DNA of 64,000 nt, from the NCBI GenBank assembly GCA_012934845.2, contig WNNJ02002293.1, positions 37,226 through 101,225 of the forward strand, written 5' to 3'. The DNA is from Pomphorhynchus laevis. Taxonomy: Eukaryota > Acanthocephala > Palaeacanthocephala > Echinorhynchida > Pomphorhynchidae. Position numbers and translations under genes: made by a program. Under the pieces are notes generated by a model. The model was not told where the DNA came from and did not search any database. It saw only the letters and a list, made by a program, of their open reading frames with translations. Below, piece by piece: positions 58,301 through 64,000 of this stretch (positions within the stretch are counted from its first letter, which is position 1; every line of letters starts with the position of its first letter).

Positions 58301-61300
58301 AAATTTAATTGTTACATCGAATTGAACTTGTAATTAAATTGACTTGTAATTAATTAACTCGTAATTCAATTCGTATATTAAAATTGAAACTCAACAAATA
58401 AAACACATTTTATCTCAGCAAAAAACGATTTTGAAAAGTGATAATGAAATTTAATTTAAATGGTGAAATTAAAATTAAATTAATTTTTTCATTAAAAAAT
58501 GAGCATTTAAATTTTCTTTTAATTATATTGAAATTTCGAATATTTAAATAAAGACGTTACTCATTTTTCACGCAATGGCCATAATACGACATACATTAAG
58601 ATACTGAACCGCAATATACGATATTTTAAAATAAAATACAGAGTAACATTGTACTTTTAATAAAGAAATTAAATCAATTGAGTAAAGCTATATATAAAAA
58701 TATTTCTACAAAATTGTCTATAGCGTTATAGCCTTAGCTATTATATAGCTTACTTGAAATCCTATGCTTTTATGAGAAATACAAAGACATGTATTATATC
58801 TATTACAATACATCATATAATAATAGATTATAATAGATTATAATATATCTATTATAGTATATCTATGTGTTAGATAAATAATTAATATTAATATAATAAT
58901 TATAATAATATTAATATATTAATAATTATAAATAATTATAGTAATATATTAATTTTTGTTTTTAATTAAAATTATGGGCTAAAGAATTAATTAAAGTAAT
59001 TAATTAAGATGTCATTTAGCATAATAGCATATTATTATGTTAATATTATTTTCAAATATATTGTTAATATATATTTAAAATATTATATAAAATTATAATA
59101 TCGTATTATAGAGGCACAATTTGATGACAGCGGACGTCCTTTTAATTCCCATTTCTATACCACAAAGCAGCACTTATATTCTGCTCTTCATGTAAATGCA
59201 ACAGTTTATGTTCTATCTAAAATCTAATTATATTCAGGAGCTTGGTAACTGCCTAGAGCAGGCTGATTTAAATCTCCGTGATTGCTCGAATAACTATAAT
59301 ACTGACGAAATGAATGACTTTCGAAGGTATGAATTACATAATTGTTCTGACTTTACTTTTAAAATAAATATTTTTTATTCCGTGTGAAGTTGTTTATAAT
59401 CGGTGTAGTAGTCACAAAATAATTGACTCAATAATTAACTGGAACTATCAATTTTCTCGTTTATGTGAATTAGCTCTGAATTATAATTCTGACTATCTCA
59501 GATAAAAGCCCAATAAATGTTTTATAAAATCATTTATAATGTCTTTTAATTGCATAATTATATAATTATTTTTGTTGTGCATATTTTAGAATTACTTATA
59601 TTCCGATTAAAAGACATGCCGATTATATGCTGATTTTAGTTCCAAAATTATTTTAATTCATTCTTGTTAAGCACAAAATAGTGTTTTGGGTATTTATTTT
59701 TTTATTAGCCAGTTGAACCAAACAAGATGTTTAAATAAGGAAGAATTAATGGATCGATTTGGTGAACGGATAAGCGATATTGAGGTAAAATTGTTTATGA
59801 TTTACTCACTTAATTTTACTTTTTAGTACCACAAATATGCAGCAACTTTAGATCGTCTAGTAAATCATACTAATGCATTAGCATTCAAAGACGTCATTTT
59901 TAAATTTCGCATTGAGAAGGCGTTGCAAATGAGTCGCCCTGAAATTCCACCAGTATGTAATGCTTTCGCACTGCTCAGATTTTTTCGTTGTATTTAGAAT
60001 AAACTTTGCGCCATTCGTGCCTATATTATACATAATATATATATTATATATATTATATATAATATATGATATAAAATATAATATTTTGATATAAAATTGA
60101 TATTATCATTATTTGACATGTTTTGATTTTAATGAAAATTATCGGCTAAAGAATTAATTAAATTAATTATTTATGTCATTTTTATAGTTAATATAATATG
60201 TGCATCAAATAGAGAAGCAGCATTCGATTTCCACGAGTCGAGGAAAAGATCAAAATACGCGGAGCGCGTCACTGATATTGAGAGAAGCAGATTTATTCCA
60301 CTCGTGTTTACCGTTACAGGTGCTGCTGGACCAGATGCCTTGGTTCATCTGAAGACAATCGCTTGCTTACAGGCTGCACGAGGAAGCCATTTACTGAACG
60401 AGTAAATGTTTAATTATTAAGTGCGATCATAATCCAGTTATAATATTCAAATTATATCATATTTTTAATTTAGTTTTGTTATTTAGCTAAATATACTGAA
60501 TCCAAAACCCGGTATCTATTAGATTTGAAAAATGCCAACTGTTAAAAATATGATGTAAAGAAAATTGATGTGAAGTTTATAGTTTCATATCATTAAAAGT
60601 TCTAGCTCTTTTAATCCCTCTTCTACTTGTTACAAAGTGACATGTTTGATTTATTTAATTATTTAATTTGTTACAAAAAGTATTTTTTATAATTTTTTAT
60701 TATAAAATTATTTTTACATTTAAATGCATTTTAAATGCATTTAAATGCACAAACACTATACAAATATTAACGATAAAAAAAATGCGTAAGATAAATGAAT
60801 TAATATTTTTTAAACAATTATTGGAGCTGGTATAAATAATTTAGCAAATATTTCGCTAACTTTACAATTTTCTGATTGTAAAAAGTTAGCGAAATATCAA
60901 TAAAAAATATCTTTTCTTGGATCCAGATCCAATAAAAATAATGATTTGTTTCCTACATGTCAATAAAATGAATACGAATAAATAAATAATAAATAATTAA
61001 TTTATATTAATAAAAGAGGAAATTTTGTGATATTTCAGAAAATTACAATTTTCTGAAGATGCTAACAGAAATTAGCGAAATATCAAAAAAATCTCTTTTC
61101 TTGGATCCAGCTCCAATAATTATATATCAATAATGGATCATTATCAACAATTTACAGTTATATACACGAATTATATTTCTACAATAATAAACTTATTGTT
61201 GATCAATAATTATTTAAATAACATTTTATCACTATTTATGTCAAAATAGTAATTATTTTATTTATAAATAATAAAATCATTTTACTACAAAATAATTATT

Positions 61301-62560
61301 TATTTTATTAAACAATTATTATTTTAGTGATAAATAACGATAAAATTCTATTTTTTAAATTTCGATCTATTCTATTTCTTTTGTTTGTTCAATATTACAA
61401 CATATTATATTATATCATATTATATTTGGTGTTTTAACAATTGAAAGATTTAAGATATTAAAACCTAAAATCTAATGATAACCTAACATCTAATTAAAGA
61501 TGATTAATTAACATCTAAGTTTCTTTATTCAGTAACGACATATAATTAAGTGACTTACAGTTTATGTTAATTTCGCAACTTGTTGAATGAACAGCGCGAT
61601 ACATAAAGTATAGTATTGAACCTTATATAAATATTTTTAAATGTTTTAGGCTTAAGTATTTTATAAGAAACTGTTAATTTTATGAGATTTTTTAATATAA
61701 GTAAAAAGAAGTATACTGGTAATACTTTCAGCATTAATAAAGGAAAGTAGACAATGGTAATTCACCGTTGAATATGTTTTCGTGCAACGACTTTAACGTT
61801 TTATCTGTTAAAGCATTGATGTATTTTGGATCAAATATTAAAGTATGCATTTGCTCGAATGCTCACTTTTTTTAAAGTCGAATGCTGAATTTTTTGTTTG
61901 TGTTGAAATTTAGCCACGTATGGATGAAAATGGACGGATGTATCAAAAGGCCACAGGTATTTTTTAAATTTATATTTTACACCTTTTTCGATAGTACTTG
62001 TTTATTTAAATGCATTTTATCTTTCAAGTGATTGTTTTAACTTATTTCCAAGATGTACAAACCAACTTCTACCATACCTCTTGGAAAATGATTGTTTCGA
62101 ATAATTGATGAACAAATGATTGTTTCGCCTCACATTGTTGTTGCGCTGTAAAATGATTATTTTGAATGTAATTAGATCAATCGCAAGATACAGTACAATA
62201 AGACATTTATTAAGAACACGTGGTTTTCTATTGAGGACGATTAAATATAGTAGAATACTGTTGCACCGGCAACAAAAACCTGGATATTTGTTAACTTGAA
62301 GCATTATCGTTCATACGTTTCTATTTTGACAGAACAATATTGAAATTTACAATAATGAAATTTCAATTTACAATAATTAAATTGTGACTATTTGAGAAAT
62401 ATTCATTTAGATAGTGATTTTTAATTGTATGCTTTCAAGGATTTCGAAGATTATCAAAGGCCGAAGTAACTGTTTGGGCATCGGGATCTGGAAAGTTTAA
62501 AATTATACATCCTAGTTTTGTTAGCGAAGATATCCTATATTTCACTAGGATAAAACATAG
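46250..62560 (+). CDS. MRPS9: Mitochondrial small-subunit ribosomal protein uS9m, 8 exons, 3' end outside window
   Basis: A component of the mitochondrial 28S ribosomal subunit. The window holds the animal-specific N-terminal half and the start of the S9 core: EFEIGRYHLARIMG, DAIRYLFPSGLYTESARPMM, DDSGRPFNSHFYTTKQHLYS, CLNKEELMDRFGERISDIE, PRMDENGRMYQKATG and SKAEVTVWASGSGKFKI. These align in order with human MRPS9 ([69 protein letters not shown]). The conserved GGGRSAQAGA C-terminal core lies beyond 64000. All eight exon phases agree. The second intron is 12.6 kb and full of Penelope-like elements. Confidence 0.9.
46404..46466 (+). CDS. MRPS9: MRPS9 exon b
   Basis: Follows a 50-nt intron. 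It encodes DAIRYLFPSGLYTESARPMM then K, the best-conserved animal uS9m block. Donor GTACTT. Confidence 0.92.
46690..47060 (-). repeat. Penelope-like element tail copy
   Basis: Contains helices B (46828-46835 with 46869-46876, CTGCTGTG/CATAGCAG) and C (46848-46853 with 46878-46883, GGCTCC/GGGGCC). It then joins sequence equivalent to the 3' end of the PLE ORF. Confidence 0.75.
47150..47395 (-). mobile_element. Penelope-like element, C-terminal RT fragment
   Basis: The minus strand reads MNIKLTLTKTTINLYLKDDI, NIILHEHSCIPYNIKYN and ICNDIGFLESH, the region after the YIDD motif. It is truncated at 47395, where another copy's tail begins. Confidence 0.8.
47395..48300 (-). mobile_element. Penelope-like element 3' part and tail, arm of large inverted repeat
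   Basis: The tail at 47395-47640 (core helices at 47506-47562) is followed on the minus strand by the ORF end (SKFKLLSGKFLRMNN) and upstream coding to the SPFIADLFLSF and FRYIDDICVFYS motifs near 48240-48060. 47579-48300 is an almost identical inverted copy of 56820-57540. Confidence 0.82.
48840..49730 (-). mobile_element. Penelope-like element reverse transcriptase
   Basis: Frames on the minus strand. A 220-residue piece (49722-49060) has YWNPKLHKNPIKTRFICSAF and NTYDFSTLYTNLDLVDIKEA; an overlapping continuation (49040-48849) has MGGNSSPIIADLFLSFIEYE and MKYMFRYIDDICVFYSSN. These are the R-motif and palm motifs of Penelope-type RTs. The break between the two frames makes the copy non-functional. 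The same sequence recurs inverted at 55.7-56.5 kb with only a few changes. Confidence 0.85.
49730..50200 (-). repeat. Partial tandem copies (~148 bp) of PLE coding sequence
   Basis: The segment TTTACTAACGCTTCTTTAAT...TCTAAAAATTCTTTTAGAAT recurs starting at 49822, 49971 and 50118, giving spacings of 149 and 147 bp. It corresponds to the DFSTLYTNLD/IKEALVKLI region. Confidence 0.8.
50200..51280. other. MRPS9 intron spacer
   Basis: AT-rich, no recognised element. A minus-strand open frame at 50824-51027 has no recognised relatives. Confidence 0.35.
51290..51990 (+). mobile_element. CR1/L2-like LINE remnant
   Basis: Plus-strand fragments resemble the RT and thumb of CR1/L2 LINEs: LSPVVFFTVLCSNQFFLSS followed by CNMLIPDLAISYF-like degraded palm, then YQLQRL, RIRRFDHI and LFHISATF as in the VLKxLHWLPV end region. 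No intact frame. Confidence 0.55.
52048..52140 (-). repeat. Penelope-like tail, distal end only
   Basis: Starts CAGCTAACTGAGTCTACG and continues into the A/T-rich distal tail seen in the other copies. Confidence 0.5.
52670..52860 (-). repeat. Penelope-like tail, truncated copy
   Basis: Has TTAGAGTTCATCAAGAGAAA, CTGCTGTG and the TTCGACCC loop, but the second strands of the helices are replaced by unrelated sequence. Confidence 0.65.
53020..54000 (-). repeat. Cluster of Penelope-like tail copies
   Basis: Two tails (53020-53300 and 53515-53790) lie among three copies of a flanking block (CAGTTTCAGTATTTCTGACA, ACATGTCAATAATGACTTG, GATAACTGAGTCTACGTA) at about 53430, 53770 and 53835. The copy at 53.2 kb keeps helix B with one mismatch (CTGCTATG/CATATCAG). 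Confidence 0.65.
54325..54860 (-). repeat. Penelope-like tail, degraded
   Basis: Distal block TCTACGCATTTAATATAATT at 54332, and proximal block TTTTTATCAATTGAATAATA with degenerate repeats of TGTATCAGAATAA near 54780. The structured core is missing. Confidence 0.5.
55060..56850 (+). mobile_element. Penelope-like element, longest copy
   Basis: Plus-strand parts in order: an N-terminal piece with ECNCKSLSF and HICTHNLELIENC (55142-55345), VDKASNNFVFICKKLYYDI (55591-55650), YWNPKLHKNPIKPRFICSAF (55811-55870), DFSTLYTNIDLADIKEALVK (about 56055), MGGNISPIIADFFLSFIKYE (56313) and FRYIDDICVFYS, then LDMNIKLTLTKTTINLYRKD and HEHSCIPYNIKYN. At least three frame breaks. A GIY-YIG endonuclease was not found in the readable parts; whether this belongs to the permuted Naiad/Chlamys-type PLEs is a guess from the RT motifs. 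Confidence 0.82.
56820..57540 (+). mobile_element. Penelope-like element 3' part, arm of large inverted repeat
   Basis: A second 3' part directly follows the first, starting again at the VPMGDYSSPFIADLFLSF motif and ending in KFKLLSGKFLRMNNK and a stop near 57470. Almost identical, inverted, to 47579-48300. Confidence 0.82.
57540..57755 (+). repeat. Penelope-like tail with deleted core
   Basis: The sequence jumps from the GAAGATATACGTCC block to GGATACAACGTCTGTTATT, so the whole helix core is missing. It ends at TTAGTTAGCTGATTTG. Confidence 0.7.
57760..59110. other. MRPS9 intron, right part
   Basis: Almost pure A/T with simple repeats (TTTTTGATATTAT, ATTATAATAATATTAAT). No gene or recognised element. 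Confidence 0.4.
59114..59191 (+). CDS. MRPS9: MRPS9 exon c
   Basis: Encodes AQFDDSGRPFNSHFYTTKQH then LYSALH. To keep phase with exon b the acceptor must be TATAGAG (exon from 59114); the alternative TATAG would need an unseen small exon, which could carry the about ten residues (human HPEQIFPRQR) not found here. Donor GTAAAT. Confidence 0.85.
59238..59326 (+). CDS. MRPS9: MRPS9 exon d
   Basis: Acceptor TATATTCAG, donor GTATGA. It encodes ELGNCLEQADLNLRDCSNNY and TDEMNDFR; a poorly conserved linker, placed by phase and open frame. Confidence 0.72.
59709..59784 (+). CDS. MRPS9: MRPS9 exon e
   Basis: Acceptor TTTTTATTAG, donor GTAAAA. It encodes QLNQTRCLNKEELMDRFGER then ISDIE, matching human [21 protein letters not shown]. 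Confidence 0.85.
59827..59952 (+). CDS. MRPS9: MRPS9 exon f
   Basis: A 42-nt intron precedes it. It encodes YHKYAATLDRLVNHTNALAF and FKFRIEKALQMSRPEIPP, matching the human YMQFIRLLEKLL...FRRS region. Donor GTATGT. Confidence 0.87.
60202..60405 (+). mobile_element. C-terminal fragment of a REL-type LINE
   Basis: An open frame with REAAFDFHESRKRSKYAERV, RFIPLVFTVTGAAGPDALVH and a stop at 60403-60405. The K-x-x-KY and FxPLVF...TGxxGP pattern is that of the restriction-like endonuclease end of LINE proteins such as the one entering at 1-2460. In MRPS9 intron, sense strand; truncated at its 5' side. Confidence 0.55.
60822..61130. mobile_element. TIR MITE cluster (same family as 21.1-21.6 kb)
   Basis: Termini AATTATTGGAGCTGG and GATCCAGCTCCAATAATTAT bracket inner inverted blocks (TTAGCGAAATATC, GAAGATGCTAACAGAAATTA). 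The middle terminus near 60925 suggests two overlapping copies. Confidence 0.65.
61914..61956 (+). CDS. MRPS9: MRPS9 exon g
   Basis: Acceptor GAAATTTAG, donor GTATTT. It encodes PRMDENGRMYQKAT, matching human [15 protein letters not shown]; phase 0 to 1. Confidence 0.85.
62440..62560 (+). CDS. MRPS9: MRPS9 exon h
   Basis: Acceptor GCTTTCAAG, donor GTAATA. It encodes GFRRLSKAEVTVWASGSGKF and HPSFVSEDILYFTRIKH, the start of the S9 fold (human [24 protein letters not shown]). The next exon is outside the window. Confidence 0.9.
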
Positions 62561-64000
62561 GTAATATACGTTTATATTTGATAATATTTATCTTCATTAA
62601 TTAATATATCAATTTTTTGATATTTAAAATATTTGTGCATTTAATAGAACGTTTATATTTGATAATATTTATCTTTATTAATTAATATATCAATTTTTTG
62701 ATATTTAAAATATTTGAGCATTTAATAGAACGTAAGTTTAATTTTCATGCTGAAACTTATGCAGATTTCATAGATCCAAACTTTAATTACTTAATTACGA
62801 ATTTTACAAATTATTTGTGGTTTGTTGTGTTTTTGTTCTGATTTAGCTATTAGGATTTAGCTATTTAGCTATTAGCATCTGTATCAGGAAACTTATTCAG
62901 ATGCCAATAGAACAAAACTTTAAAGTATTATATATAATACATGACTTTAAAGTATTTTATACTTTAATATAATAAAGTATAATATAATAATGTCATTATA
63001 ATATTATAATGATATCATTATAATAATATAATGATATTATATTATTATAATATAACATAATATCATTATTATATTATATTAAAGTTTGATATAATATAAT
63101 AATGATATCATTATATCATTATTATAATAATATAATAATATCATTATAATATCATTATAATGATACATAATGTATCATAATAATGTATCAAATATGCATA
63201 ACGTATACATACAATGATGATATATTTTATACATATGATACATAAATCGGGTGTGCGAAAAATCACTTGACACTGCTGTCCAGCTGGCTACAATTGATTT
63301 TAAATTCATATTTACAGCTAAAAACCCATCCTCGATTATCGGCTCTATCAGTGTCACTCCGAGAATGTATCATTTGGATACGCTCCTTACCACTCTGCAA
63401 TCCTCATATGACATATTACATATATTATATTTAATATTGTTGTCAATGAACACACAGCAAATGCATGACAATAACGATTATCATGAGTAGCAATGTGCAT
63501 GGAAGGTATGCTTTCGTATTTTGAGCATATATTTGTACCACCAACTATTTGTAGACAGTCAGTTTGAGTATGTGTATAGTCAGTTTGAGTAGGTGTATAG
63601 TCAGTTTGAGTAGGTGTATAGTGCTCAACGCGTTTGTGTTGAGTGGCCTATACTTCTACTCAAATAATCGTCCACCAGAACAACGTTATAGATTTTTAAA
63701 AAGGCTTCTAGAATTAATAAAAAAGAATTTAATAATGATGAATATTTCAAAAATAAATTAATTAAAAGATATGTAAAGTTTTATAATGTAAAAATAAAAT
63801 ATTTTGAATAATTTATATTTTTGAATGAATTTGACTTACTTTATTTTTGTGTTTAATTTAAAATCTTAAGTAAATTATTTGTTGTATAAAAAATGAAGTA
63901 GAATTTTATTGTTTAAATGTGGTTTTATTTATATTTATCATTATTTTTACCATAAAAATATCTGGAAAGAAAAAAAAATAATTAATAAAATTAATAAAAT
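62561..64000. other. MRPS9 intron to window edge
   Basis: Contains an A/T palindromic simple repeat (ATAATGATATCATTAT type, 62940-63190), a less AT-rich unassigned island at 63240-63420 and a 21-bp triplicate. The expected uS9 core exon was not found. Confidence 0.45.
63557..63619. repeat. Tandem repeat, 21 bp x 3
   Basis: AGTCAGTTTGAGTAGGTGTA plus T, three copies, the first with one change. Confidence 0.9.

Noticed and set aside
62940-63190. Replication origin or matrix element at the ATAATGATATCATTAT palindromes
   Set aside because: It is a simple A/T dinucleotide-rich repeat with nothing specific to support a function.

Overview
The window is very AT-rich (well over 70% by eye) and comes from an animal nuclear genome. 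It carries pieces of three conserved eukaryotic genes. One of them, mitochondrial ribosomal protein S9, has the animal-type N-terminal extension. Introns follow GT-AG rules; the shortest are 41-60 nt and the longest more than 12 kb, swollen by transposable elements. The standard genetic code fits throughout. I cannot name the phylum; an AT-rich invertebrate is as far as the sequence takes me.

Layout. (1) 1-2460, minus strand: a long, stop-free reverse-transcriptase ORF of a LINE with a zinc-finger-like N-terminus, a YLDDG-type RT and the start of a C-H-C plus RHD region typical of restriction-like-endonuclease LINEs. It runs off the left edge. (2) 3521-21020, plus strand: the last 16 exons (about 720 codons) of the DNA polymerase epsilon catalytic subunit (POLE), ending in two C-terminal cysteine clusters. 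All 16 junctions are in phase. Its introns hold LINE pieces, tRNA-like SINEs, a foldback MITE and a compound dispersed repeat. (3) 21021-28805: gene-poor spacer with a TIR MITE, a decayed hAT-like transposon, an RTE-like LINE fragment and foldback repeats. (4) 28806-30242, plus strand: an intronless, full-length V-ATPase subunit H gene. (5) 31180-45320: a graveyard of an RTE-like LINE tail, a Jockey/I-like LINE broken by a 3.85-kb Ty3/Gypsy LTR retrotransposon (108-bp LTRs, 5-bp target duplication), a second copy of the compound repeat, and a 3-kb RTE-like LINE containing a 37-bp minisatellite. (6) 46250-62560, plus strand: eight exons of MRPS9, running off the right edge. Its 12.6-kb second intron is filled by Penelope-like retroelements arranged as a large inverted repeat.

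The three host genes have unrelated housekeeping roles (leading-strand DNA replication, vacuolar acidification, mitochondrial translation) and I see no functional linkage between them. All else of substance is mobile DNA. The most interesting unexplained feature is a compact set of interleaved complementary helices kept in several dispersed copies of the Penelope-like element tail. It looks like a pseudoknotted RNA whose strand order recalls an HDV-type fold without being one.
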